NCBI GenBank assembly: GCA_958450325.1
Contig: OY288256.1
Coordinates: forward strand, 48,874,953-48,938,952
DNA from: Agrostemma githago
Lineage: Eukaryota > Streptophyta > Magnoliopsida > Caryophyllales > Caryophyllaceae
DNA: 64,000 bases
Direction: 5' to 3'
Under the pieces are notes generated by a model. The model was not told the DNA's origin. It saw only the letters and a list, made by a program, of their open reading frames with translations, and made no database searches. Below are positions 22,001 to 32,366 of this stretch, in pieces (the stretch's first letter is position 1; each line of letters opens with the position of its first letter). Both the position numbers and the translations under genes were made by a program.

Positions 22001-22124
22001 AAGCAAGGGGGCACTTCGACGTCTCTTGCGGGCCATCCGGGGAGTCAGGGAACTCGAACCGGAAGCCTCGTTGGTCGTGCCAACTATAGGGACCTCGTCG
22101 GAACGTCCTGTGCCATCTCCAGCT
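19067..22124 (-). pseudogene. Antisense PMD2 gene, copy B (degenerate)
   Basis: Same exon plan as copy A: approximate exons 22,124-21,785, 21,690-20,985, 20,906-20,743, 20,662-20,030, 19,935-19,790, 19,701-19,593 and 19,508-19,067. The third reads AWIYSYFPCLAPMTVLVRP without stops. The fourth has FVARPWANYEGFPEYVG and is split by a 326-bp MITE. The last is fully open over about 147 residues: MVAQLGARVVELEAAELSM (coiled coil), a long acidic stretch, and MEDLSLDDNIGELVLAVAAA. The first exons contain stops and shifts (for example TAG and TGA before the RNWDG-type segment), so the gene is inactive. Product role is unknown; PMD plus C-terminal coiled coil is what can be seen. Confidence 0.72.
20076..20401. 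mobile_element. hAT-type MITE built of GGTCCGG/CCGGACC words
   Basis: Terminal inverted repeats TAGGGGTGTTCA and TGAACACCCCTA are flanked by an 8-bp duplication CGTACAAG / CGTATAAG (one mismatch) at 20,068-20,075 and 20,402-20,409. The uninterrupted site is preserved in PMD2 copy C (ACACGTACAAGGCACC near 42,765). The interior is dominated by repeated CCGGACCG and its complement, so the element can fold as a long imperfect hairpin. It sits inside the fourth PMD2 exon. Confidence 0.88.
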
Positions 22125-23171
22125 GAAAATCAAAGCAAAGCAAACATCCCGGGTCAGGTCAGGACAACTTAAACAAGTCAAATTAAGCTCAAAATTTTTA
22201 AGCAAGATATCAAATTTCTGAAAATTCCACTAGCCCCTATTTTTGACCCCGGTCGCAATAAAAGGGGTTTCGGGAAAATCCGACATTGTTACGGTCTCAT
22301 TTGTTCCGTTGTAAGCCTTACAATCTCACACAAAGTGACCTAGCTAGAGTGCGTTTCGGGTCACGATAATTGACATACAAGCTACCCACAACGTCCCAAG
22401 CAAGAAACTAGCAAACTTGCAGGAGTCAAGTACGGGAACAACCGGGAAATCGGTCCTAAACCCTAAATTTTCGAAATATGGCTATGGAGGCCATTTAAGG
22501 ACCTTCAAGCTTCCATTTCAAGCAAACAACTACACCTACAAGCTCTATACTACCATAATTCGAAAAGGAAACAAAGAACAAGCATCAAAATATAGCAAGG
22601 ACAAAAAACCCAAATCGATTTCTAGTGTTTAAGCAAATTCAATCCAAAATCACACCAATCAAGTTGAAATCGACCATAGTGAGTAAAGGACACTTACTAG
22701 GGGTCGACATTATCGAGATTGAGCGAAAATTGAGCTTGAAAGTGGTAATAATTGAGGAAAGATGAATGTGGGATGAGGGGACGTACGCGTCAGGATTTTG
22801 GAATGAAGGAACCGTCGCCCCTCTAATCGAGCTTTTATCTTGGGACGGTAAAACAAAACTTCGACCACCTCATCGCAAGTGCTATATTTCTATAGCGGAA
22901 GGGTCCAAGCGCCTCAGTATTGGGTCGCCCGAAGACACGGGCCTAACCCTTCAGCTTAAGATAAAGCCGGGTTAATCCGGACACACTTCCTAGTACCTAA
23001 AGAACGTACACTCGCTCATCGATTAGAAAGGAAACAATAAGCAAACCACATTATCATACCCAGCAAAGCCACCCGAACTATATGACCCTCCCCAGCGGAG
23101 CACCCCATAAGTCGGCACAGCCCGTTATGCAAACCAACGTAAATCCCCAGCAGTACCAATCAATTCAAGCC
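22125..23171. other. Upstream region of PMD2 copy B
   Basis: Related in part to 3,483-4,604 upstream of copy A (for example the TTTTTGACCCCGGTC block and GGGAAAATCCGACAT). AAGCGCCTCAG-like words occur near 22,905. Towards 23,171 there are two CCCCAGC(A/G)G motifs that recall the primer-site core but lack the rest. No gene is recognised. Confidence 0.4.
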
Positions 23172-24545
23172 TGTGGACATGACATAGGTCCACGCCCGGC
23201 GCGGTCAGGTACGGGTTTTGGTAGGCGGATGTTCTCGTGTGAGATTGATCTTAATTTGTAATTTAAATGATAATGGAGTCGCCACCAAACTTTCTGGGAG
23301 TTCGAACCCGTTTGAATCCACTTTATACTTAGGCGTATCGCGCACAAAGCATATGTCTTATAGTATTAGAGCTTGTGGGGGTTTGTCCATTTGCACAACG
23401 ATACCGATGTCGAGTTATCGAGTATCATGAATCGAATGACTCTCGTTGTCAATGGTTTCGGACACCCAACCCCGCCCGCACATAGCGGCCTCTACTAAGA
23501 TATTGATTGGTGTTTAAGTACGTGCGTTAGTAAGAAGTTAAAATGTTGTGACAAACATTGTTTTATGCTATACATGCGAATTTGTATGTTCACTATGTCA
23601 TTTAATGCATCTCGATTTGTTTTGTCGAAGTCATATTTAGGATGTGGGTTCATTTAAAAGCGATAAATACCGTGCAACGAATTAAGTAGCTTGAAAATAG
23701 AGATTACAAGTTACACGAGCGTAATACAATCCGGAATTCACAATACAACAAGCAACTGTAAAATCGGGCTAGAAATAGTAAACGTAAACTACAAACGGGC
23801 TCGTAAAAAGAAACGCAAATAGAAACCATAAACCGAACGATTAGACAGACTCCGATCAGTTACGCATTATGTTGCGTACTGATCAGAGGACAGAGGCTCA
23901 GGCGCGTGAGATCGTGCGACCTGGAAGTTAGGCGTAGGGAGCTCGGCGTCCTAGCTTTCAGGCGCGAGCCCCAGCGCGCCCGAATAGGCAGTGTACGAGA
24001 CCAAAGCGTAATGTTAGCTGCCTCGAAGTCTCGTTTCGACTTATCCTAATGTAGTCTGGCGGCCATTTATTTAAAGAATATCGAATCCGACAAGGAACTC
24101 ATCGATATAAGATTAATATCGCGAGGTATTCATTCAAAGTCGCAAAGGGAAAACGATAATAGATTGAAAACTGATATGGGATGTAGACTTAATAGGAAAT
24201 ACGTGATAGATTAACACGCATTGACTTGCGTTACAAGTGTAGCTTCCTAGGGGAAACTTTTATCGTTGTTTGACTAAGTAGTTAGTCTACGATATCTTTA
24301 TTTGACCTTAATTGGGTACTTGTCCTCAATCGTCCCGATTTATGGTTTGAATCAAATATATATCGACTTAATACGAACATCATAGCCTTCCGTATCGTGG
24401 CGTTATTGTCGGGTCTTGTGGATCGTTCAACGCTCGGAATGACATCATTAGGTTCCATATTAGAATGATTTTTGGTGACTCTTTATGTATGAGTGTATGA
24501 CATTCAATTATATAATCGACGTCAAACATTTCAGAGTGACGATTG
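23172..24545 (-). mobile_element. Tat LTR copy G (minus orientation), 5' part missing
   Basis: On the plus strand it begins TGTGGACATGACATAGGTCC, the reverse of the Tat LTR end, and carries the reversed U5 blocks (GCCACCAAAC, CAACCCCGCCCGCACATAGCG, GGCCTCTACTAAGATAT). It is the inverted homologue of copy F. Its right edge, where sequence switches to pol at about 24,545, corresponds to the same internal LTR point where copy F begins. Confidence 0.7.
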
Positions 24546-25851
24546 TTAACGATATTCTCCTGTCGATATGTATGTTAAAATATCATTATACCAAGGTTCG
24601 GGATCAGCTATTTCAATATCTTTGATGGCAAGGACGTATGCTGGTTTGGACCGTCTTTCGACGCAGATTGGCATACTAGTCAAGTGATCGGGGATATTCA
24701 GTAAAGATGCCAATTTGGAGAGTGCATCCGCGAACGGTTTCCTCCCGGGGCAAGTATATGTATTCTACCTTCTGGAATTGCTTCTCGAGAACTCTTACTC
24801 GCGCCTGTTAGGCCACGAGGTTGGCGTCCCAAGAATTTCCACTTCTGGAGAACCTGATTAATAACCAAGAACAAGTTGACGTGTACCAGGAGATTTATGA
24901 CTCCTAAATCGTCGGCGTCTAACCCATGGATGCATGCTTCGTATTTGGCAGCGTTATTGGTTACATCGAAATCTAGCGTAATGGATACGGGAGTATGCTC
25001 CCCTTTTGGTGAGATTAAAAGAATCCCAACTCAGAATCCTCGAAAGTTGGATGCGCCATCGATATACAAACCTCATGTTTCTGCGTCGGTATGGAATATG
25101 TCTTCGTCTAGGAAGGGCCAAGTATCGGTGTATCCTTGAGTTATAGGACTATCGGCGCGAAAATCGGCTACTAGCCGGCCCTTGATGGCTTTTAGTGGCA
25201 TGAACTTTAGGTCGAACTTTGCCAGCATTAGAATCCACCTAGATATCCTGCAGTTAAGGATGGGCTTTTCGAATAATTATTTGATTGGAACCATCTTTGA
25301 TAATACCCACACTTCGTAACTGAGCATATAATGCTGATGCTTTTTGGTGGCCCAGACTAGTGCTAAACATGTTTTCTCGAGCATGGTATATTTGCATTCA
25401 TACTCAAAGAACTTCTTGCTGATGTAGTAGATGGCTCGTTCTTCCGAGTCGACCGTCAGCACCAGTGTAGCCTCCATGGCTGTCTCGGTAGTTGTTAGAT
25501 ATAACAACATAGGCAAACCGAGTTGAGGTGGCATTAAAGACCGGCGGAGCAGACAATATTTCCTTGATTTTGTCAAAACCCGCTTGACACTTATCATCCC
25601 ACAGTTTTCGTTCCCCCACTTTCAGCTTCTTAAAAATTGGTTCACATACCATAGTTAACTTGGAGATAAAACGGCTGATGTATTGGACTTTCCCAAGGAA
25701 GCCCCTTATTTCTTTCTCGGTCATACGATACTTCATCTCGGTGATGGTTTTGATTTTTTCTAGGTCGACTTCGATACCACGTTGGGTAACAATGTGACCT
25801 AGTAATTTGCCTGACGTTACCCCGAAACTGCATTTTTTAGGGTTTAGCCTC
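24546..25851 (-). pseudogene. Pol fragment: end of RT, RNase H and second RNase H of a Tat element
   Basis: Minus strand. 25,736-25,530 encodes the RT thumb (TEKEIRGFLGKVQYISRFIS, VGERKLWDDKCQAGFDKIKE), then RNase H (RAIYYISKKFFEYECKYTML, ALVWATKKHQHYMLSYEV). From about 25,130 down to 24,600 the archaeal-like second RNase H aligns nucleotide by nucleotide with 52,480-52,980 of element H. Frame shifts and a duplicated or altered ALV-type stretch show decay. The fragment stops on the left at LTR copy G just where integrase should start. On the right it is fused at AGCCTC (25,846-25,851) to PMD1 exon 2 sequence. The RT catalytic YVDD region is missing. Confidence 0.85.
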
Positions 25852-25926
25852 TTTCAGTTATAACCTTCGATAAGCCAATATGGCTCGATTAGACGTAGTC
25901 TCTCCTGCAGCCAAACCAGCATGAAC
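25852..25926 (-). pseudogene. PMD1 copy C, exon 2 remnant
   Basis: TTATAACCTTCGATAAGCC and CTGCAGCCAA match 17,390-17,470 of PMD1 copy B. Only about 75 bp of the exon side survives before the fusion to RT on the left; on the right the gene is interrupted by the element at 25,932 and resumes at 31,133. Confidence 0.75.
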
Positions 25927-25931
25927 CCTAT

Positions 25932-26999
25932 TGTAGACACCCACATTTGGTTGCTAGGTGTCTATAGCAGTTTCTAAAAAACACCCGATGATGATCGGAC
26001 GCAAACATGCTTTACATACTCGAATATGGGCTCAAAATCAATAGTAGTTGGCACGAGCTTTTAGCGGAGTAAAAATCTCACCAAACAGACCTCAAATTCA
26101 GGCCCAGTGGGTCGTTTTCAGTCAAATAAGACTAATTTGGGTTAAATTATAAAACCGACACCAAGGGCAAAACTGTCTTTTAGCAACTGGGTCAAACCCC
26201 GGTCAAAGACGTTTCCGAGACATAAAAGTCTGTCACGCCACTTCAAAAATCTGACTCGAAGTCAAATACTACACAAACATCAGCTACAAAGTAGGAATCC
26301 TTTCCTATCCAAAGTCGGAATCCTACTCCATCTAAACCAGGTGTTTCTTCCCATGCAAGTAACCTTTTCCTATCCAAAGACGGAATCCCACTTCATCTCA
26401 ACCGGTTGTTTTCTTCCTTTGCAAGATATCAATCTCCTATCCCAAGTCGGTATTTCATCCTATAAATACCCCACCCTTGCACACACAATTGATACACACA
26501 ATTCCCGACATCAATTACAATATCAACACACATCATCAATATTACAACCCGGAATTCCATCAATACTAGGTTTGGGACTAACGCGCGTATTTCAAAATCA
26601 AACGATATCTTAGTAGAGGCCGCTAAGTGCGGGCGGGGTTGGGTGTTCTTTATGAACTTCCCAACACGTACCCTCACCCCTTACTTAGAACCATGGTTTC
26701 CGGATGTCCGAATCCATTGGCACACGAGAGTCATTCAATACACGGTATCCGATAATGTCGATATCGGTATCAAATGCAAAGGGACGAACCCAATAAACTC
26801 TTACATTCGAATGGGACGTATTTCGTACACGGCCCACTAAGATATAGATTGGGTTCGAAAGGGCCCGAACTCCCACAAAGTTCGGTGGCGACTCCAACTT
26901 CGATTTAAATTTCAATTCGATCCATTCTCATATGGAGATTCATTCGCCTCCCCAAACCCGCGCGTGGCCGCGTCGGGGTGGACCTATGTCATGTCCACA
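25932..26999 (+). mobile_element. 5' LTR of the deletion derivative
   Basis: TGTAGACACCC start, GATGATGATCGGACG segment shared with the LTR of element H, TATA box TATAAATA at 26,461-26,468, and the usual U5 end CGCGTGGCCGCGTCGGGGTG to TGTCCACA. Compared with the right LTR it lacks roughly 600 bp between the TATA region and ACTAACGCGCG (26,579). Confidence 0.82.
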
Positions 27000-27000
27000 A

Positions 27001-27020
27001 TTTGGCGACTCCGCTGGGGA
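27001..27020 (+). promoter_or_regulatory. Primer-binding site (tRNA-Arg type)
   Basis: TTTGGCGACTCCGCTGGGGA, one base after the LTR end. It is the best-preserved primer site of the window and matches the tRNA-Arg-type primer established for Ogre/Tat elements. Confidence 0.88.
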
Positions 27021-30000
27021 TTAACTGATGCGTGACTTACCATCGACATCCTCAGGGTGAGACTCGAATAGAAATCGTTTGACTAGTACAATACGCGTTT
27101 TAGTTTTACGGTTCATGCATAACCCCATATTTTCCCGGGCCGGTACTGGTGACCGACGTTCCACTATACTATTGATGTAGTCCAAATTGGATATGTCAAA
27201 GGTGTCCATAGTCGATTCGTATGGGTTTTACGACATGTTCTAAGGTCAACTCGACTTAGGAAGTCCGCCCCGATTCTCGGATAGGCTATGTACACTGGTA
27301 TAAACCCTTTATAGACTGATCGAGACTTAGTTTAAGAGCATACATGGTGTCGTTATACTGCTTCCATGGCTACATGCTACTTGATCTATACGACATCTTT
27401 TTCAAAAACCGTCATTTTCAAAAATTGCATCCTTTTTCAAAATATTCAATTTCAAAACCCGGCACATATAACGAATTTAGGATTTACGATTTTACTCAAA
27501 AACAGCCTATTTTTACCCGGTATTCTGCCCATTTCAAAACTCGAAAATACTTTCGAACTTTCAAAACCGTCACCCGGCTCGCCTTTCCGTTTTTTTTTTC
27601 GAAAAATGGCCGGGCTTCCCCCCCCGAATTTTTCGGGCTTTAAAAAAAATCCTATTTCAAAAACTTCCTCTCCTTAGGACTTCCCGTATTTAGCAGTGTC
27701 GGGTCGTGTCGTAAGTCATCGAGGTCTTTAGCGTCGAAACTCTGTCGATCTTATATCACGGGTTTCCCCTATCCCAGTCCGCCTTACTCGACTAAGGCAA
27801 GGCCCACCTACGTAGGACATACTCCTACAAAGGATGGCTCATTTACACACTCGAGTTATAACTAGAAAGTCTCACGCGATCTTTCCCTCTAGCAGGACGG
27901 TCCCCACGACCTTTCCCAAGGGAATTTCGCCCGTCTTTCAATCCGTTAGTCGAGTCATCCCAATTCAAAAAACCTTTAACTTAAGGGTCTACCCTAATCA
28001 TAGGGTCATCCTTATTCAAGTCAAGTCGAGGGTCTCCAGCGTCGAAACTCTACCGATCTTACATCGCGAGTTTCTTCCCTTACCCCGTCTGCCTTTCCTC
28101 GAGGCCGAGTCAACCTTTTACAAGGCACAGCCCTACAACAAAAGGTTCGTGATCCTTACGTCTAAGGGTCAATCGTCCGACACTCGAGTCTTAACAGTCT
28201 TCGATCCCACTTGGGGGCTACCCTTCAGCAGAGCGGTCAATCACGGTTGCTCTAAGGGTCATGTCTTACACGTGTTGTATCACGTATCCCAGTTTTGAGT
28301 CACTTAGATGTCACACCATCTGAGTCCTACCAGAGTCTTTAGTCTCACTTGGAGGCTATCCTTCACCCGAGCAATCGACCACGGTCACCTTAAGGGGTAC
28401 CTTACGTCCATCCTGCACCGGTGTCCTTATGATGCCTTCTTCGAGTCGTACCTATGCTACGAACACTCGAGTCACCTAGGGTTAGGTCACCACAGTTGGT
28501 CCGAGCACGTGACGCGGTCAAACACGGTCGCCACATTTTTGGACTCACCCCTTTGCAGCTCGAGTCTAATTCACGGTCGTTACTTTGTCTAGGTCAATGT
28601 TCGGGTATCCCGATCCAAGAGTCTTTGTCATCCCGTCACCCCGGGTCTTGTCTAGTTGGGCTCCCTCTCTTGCATTTGCGCAAAACCGAGTTTAGGCGAG
28701 TCGTGGCATTTGTCATTCTCTCCAATCAATGACCTTACAAAAAAAAAACAACCAACGGAGCATCCGAAAGTCCGGATTTGATTCGAGTCTAAGTCTGAGT
28801 CCGAGTCTAGGATACCCTACATCCTAATTTCCAAGTCAGAGTCAGAGTCAGTTGTATTCTATCCTCTTTTTCAAAATTCAATAAAATCAGCTTTTCTATT
28901 TCTCATATATACTTTCCTTATGTGTTTCCGAGAACATGATGAACACCATCATATACTGTGAGCACATGCACGTGGCTATTGTAGGCACATCTATAATGAC
29001 TGTAGGAGACCGAGCCCGTGTTCTCCTTTTACCTATTCCATGTCTGGTATAGAAAAGCCACATAACTACCCTTAGGGAGCGGTATCAAATCCTATGACAA
29101 ATCTAGGTAGTCTCCTAGTTTGGGTTCAAGACGGGAGGCAAGCCCATTTCCCACAATAAGCACCCATCCAATAAGATCCACCAATCCCTACCATAGGTGT
29201 TAGTCTGACCGACAGGAAAAAAGAAAGAAGCTGGACAAAAAAAGAAATCAAAAGCCCAAGAGAAAAAAGCAAAAGGCCAAAACAAAATAGCTGGCCATGA
29301 TCAACATCCCACGACCAGAAACGGTCAATCCCATGACCGGGGCTAAGAGGTCAACCAACAAAAAAGTTCAAATACCCATGACCGTGGTCAACGGTCGGCT
29401 CAAGTGAAAGTCCCTTGACCGAGGTACGGTCCATTCAAAACTATCAAAACTCATACCATCAAATAGGGGAGAAACAATTAAGCTGGTCAGCTAACACCAC
29501 ATCTAGCCTTCCCACATTACAACTCTCAAGACCTTCTCGAGACCTAGGCTAGAGACAGCCCGGAACTTTGAGGATTCAAGCTCCATAGGATACACCCTAA
29601 CCATTAGGGCCAGACATGGAAACTAGATCCCACATTATCAAACCTACCCCGATTGAAGTTCGAGTCATTTTTACTCAACTTCCCCCTTTCCTACCATATT
29701 GCAATACCTTACCCTCAAAGCTTTAGCTTCACAAAATCAAGCTCCAGATGTCAAAACATCAAAGCCACTTACAACTTAGCACTACATTTCCAAAAACATC
29801 CAAACCAGTTACCATCCCCAAACACGGGAATTCAACTTGCGGTCAGCATAGAACATGCCCAAATAGTCGTCCCTAAAGATTTGAGGGTAAGGATATTATC
29901 GTACTATTTTCAATAAAGAGTCGTCCCTAAGGATTCTATATCGACTCTATAGTCGAATATCGGATCTAAAGGAATCAATCATCAAATCATGTTAAGCATA

Positions 30001-30704
30001 ATACTGTTGAAGCCGAGTAATTACGATATTAGAACGTGGAGGAATTATCTCGTCTTAACAACATTCAAAACGATTTTCTAAACAACCTTTTGTACTCCAC
30101 TCTAAATATCCGATATTGATTCTATAATCAAGCATTGAATATTACGAGTATCAATATTTAAGTCGAGTATAAATTATGCTATATTTGTACGCGATTTAAC
30201 AAAACTGTCGATTTTCTAAAAACAATCCCGAGAACAGTCCGTCACGCGAGTCGCACGTGCCTCGTGCGAGTCGCATGGCTGCACGAGTCGCGCCTTTCTC
30301 GCGCGGGTCGCGTGGTTCTCTGAAAACCGTAACATAAAAAAGCTATTTCGTCTTAATTCTTCAAACATCCTCCTGATTTAACAAAACAGCGGGCTTTTCA
30401 GCATATTTCAGGTCTCGGTAAATATTTTCATGACTTCGGTCAACACGTGTCAAGTCCATCACGTGATTCATCTTTTCAAAACCATGCATCATATCATATT
30501 TACATCATTTATTCAATTTGCAAACCGTTACTAACCCGTTTGTTCTTTGTCTTTGTATCTTATTTTTCGTTGGTTGTTTTATTATACCAAAACGGACCTC
30601 GCATGCTAAATACAACTTCGACATAGATTCAAAGATGCATTAAAAAACGTAGATCAAACGTAATTCACATGTTTAGTCAAAACACTGTTTCCATATCATT
30701 CATC
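27021..30704 (+). other. Internal non-coding region plus unmatched part of the 3' LTR of the derivative
   Basis: 27,021-27,800 is leader homologous to 57,700-58,850 of element H in reverse. 27,800-28,740 repeats GTCATCC, TCGAGTC and similar phrases without a credible frame. 28,980-29,650 contains repeated CATGACCG/GGTCAACGGTC phrases. 30,239-30,315 has an array of GAGTCGC/GCACGAGTCGCG words, and 30,480-30,704 aligns with the middle of other Tat LTRs, so the right LTR starts somewhere before 30,240. I cannot place its start. Confidence 0.55.
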
Positions 30705-31132
30705 GAATTACTAACGCGCGTATTTCAAAATCAAACGATATCTTAGTAGAGGCCGCTAAGTGCGGGTAGGGTTGGGTGTTCTTTGTGAACTTCCCAACAC
30801 GCACCCTCATCCCTTACTCAGAACCATGGTTTCCGGATGTCCGAATCCATTGGCACACGAGAGTCATTCAATACACGGTATCCGATAATGTCGATATCGG
30901 TATCAAATGCAAAGGGACGAACCCAATAAACTCTGACATCCGAATGGGCCGTATTTTGTACACGGCCCACTAAGATATAGAGTGGGTTCGAACGGGCACA
31001 AACTCCCAAAAAGTTCGGTGGCGACTCCAACTTCGATTTAAATTTCAATTCGATCCATTCTCATATGGAGATTCATTTGCCTTCCCAAACCCGCGCGTGG
31101 CCGCGTCGGGGCTGACCTATGTTATGTCCACA
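30705..31132 (+). mobile_element. End of the 3' LTR of the derivative
   Basis: It is nearly identical to 26,573-26,999, including ACTAACGCGCG, GTAGAGGCCGCTAAGTGCGG and CGCGTGGCCGCGTCGGGG, ending TGTCCACA before the CCTAT duplication. Confidence 0.88.
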
Positions 31133-31137
31133 CCTAT

Positions 31138-31832
31138 ACAATATAGTGTCACAACTTTGAATTATGGTAGATTTGAATAAAGTGAAAAAATTGCACCATG
31201 ACATACCTGCAAAATGGTTTTAGAACCACGAAATGGAGTACGATAAATGCGCGTGTCAAGACCCATTATAAGCTTACCCAAAATGACCCAAGAGGGCGTT
31301 CGCCCATGTTCCATCTCCATTAAAATGACTATAACGTGAGGGTTACCCCAACCATCATGCACCGATGCATTCTCAAACAAATAGAAACACACTATCGCAA
31401 TGCTAAGACCATGCTTGCGAGCTAGACGTGAAACACAATGAGCGTCCTTCTGTGAGAAATCCATAACAAGGTGCTCTAAATTAATACCACCTTCACCAAA
31501 GAAAACCTCGGCCTCTTTCGGTAGCGGAATGTCCAAAAACCAACGAAACCGCTCCATAGAAACACCACCGTGAACCTGGATGGAGGGGTGAAATGAATGC
31601 CACCCTCCAATTGCGTCTATCTCCTCGGGCAGAGGACACACATCATCCCTCGGAAATGCAAAAACATGATACTTAGCATTCAAAAACGCGAACATGCAAT
31701 TAGGAAGTCATCTTGCACTTTAATTTGCTTCAACAATGTAATAGCATACAAACTGTCACTTAACAAGTCTTCATGTACACCATTCTTGAAGGAATTCATC
31801 CACTCGATCAAAAGACGACCGAAACCCGACAT
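31138..31832 (-). pseudogene. Antisense PMD1 gene, copy C, exon 1 (degenerate)
   Basis: The ATG at 31,832 (MSGFGRLLIEWMNSF) corresponds to that of copy B. Residues NAKYHVFAFPRDDVCPLPEE and IDAIGGW carry the PMD1 core, and the exon reaches GSKTILQ at the donor CAGGTATGTC near 31,208. A one-base indel in the codons before NAKYHVF puts the N-terminus in another frame. The conserved TATA block lies at 31,906-31,912. Exon 2 is separated by the 5.2-kb derivative, which landed in the intron/exon-2 border region, and is mostly lost. Confidence 0.72.
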
Positions 31833-32000
31833 GACTCGATAAATCAAGAAGAGCTATCAAGACACTTAGGTGTTGATTATGTCTAGAAGAGAACACTAAT
31901 AACCCACATATATAGCTACAAAGGTGTCATACTTAGGAAATTACAAAATTTTCCATAATCAAGAACCAGGCGCCTGAGAGCTTGGCCACCCGGAACCAGA
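31833..32000. promoter_or_regulatory. Upstream promoter region of PMD1 copy C
   Basis: Carries the TATATA block (31,906-31,912, read on the minus strand) and CCAGGCGCCTGAGAGC words at 31,965-31,985, as in copy B. The rest of this promoter lies at 36,232 onward, beyond the Cassandra insertion. Confidence 0.5.
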
Positions 32001-32102
32001 TGAAACACCCCACATTGATTGAAGATGTCCTATTTATGAGCTTTGCTTAAAGGGATTTGAAATACTACTCATATCAACAAAGTGCACTTTTTTTTCCGGT
32101 CG

Positions 32103-32190
32103 TCCATGCAAAAGAACTCCGCAGTTAAGCGTGCTTGAGTGAGAGTAATCTTAAGATGGGTGACTTCCTGGAAAGGTTTCCGCGATGCGC
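32103..32190 (+). promoter_or_regulatory. 5S-rRNA-like internal promoter in the left Cassandra LTR
   Basis: AGAACTCCGCAGTTAAGCGT followed by GCTTGAGTGAGAGTA and GATGGGTGACTTCCTGG matches the A-box, intermediate element and C-box region of plant 5S rRNA with few changes. It is part of an LTR, not a 5S gene: the 5S ends and a T-run terminator are absent. Confidence 0.88.
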
Positions 32191-32310
32191 ATGAGTGAGG
32201 AGAAAATGCGCTAGGAAGAACTCGTGTTGGTCTGTGGGACCAGTACAAAAGCCTGGCGATCTACCGCGGTTAACATTTCCGGTCCTAGGATTGGGCCGGG
32301 GTGTTACAAA

Positions 32311-32322
32311 TGGTATCAGAGC
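32311..32322 (+). promoter_or_regulatory. Primer-binding site (initiator tRNA-Met)
   Basis: TGGTATCAGAGC, two bases after the Cassandra LTR end. This is the commonest plant retrotransposon primer site. Confidence 0.9.
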
Positions 32323-32366
32323 AACCCTGCGACCGTGCATTTGGCACCTAGCTGGGGTGGATTCTG

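Larger units (their letters stand above)
25932..31132 (+). mobile_element. Non-autonomous Tat deletion derivative with CCTAT target duplication
   Basis: Starts TGTAGACACCCAC and ends TATGTCCACA, flanked by perfect 5-bp duplications CCTAT (25,927-25,931 and 31,133-31,137). The empty site is visible in PMD1 copy B (near 17,480). It has a left LTR (25,932-26,999), a tRNA-Arg-type primer site and a leader that aligns with the leader of element H (GGGTGAGACTCGA(A)(G/T)AGAAATCG, CCCGGGCCGGT). There is no gag or pol: 27,021-28,740 and 28,900-30,100 have no recognisable coding sequence. The last 428 bp (30,705-31,132) repeat the last part of the left LTR almost exactly, but upstream of that the two LTRs differ. 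It depends entirely on autonomous relatives. Confidence 0.85.

Noticed and set aside
27834..28732. Open frames of 154 and 92-94 residues inside the Tat derivative
   Set aside because: No recognisable domain, repetitive TCGAGTC/GGTCATCC composition, and located in the non-coding internal region of a deletion derivative.
32103..32190. Genuine 5S rRNA gene
   Set aside because: Only the internal promoter part is conserved, it occurs in both LTRs of a TRIM, and the 5S ends and terminator are missing.
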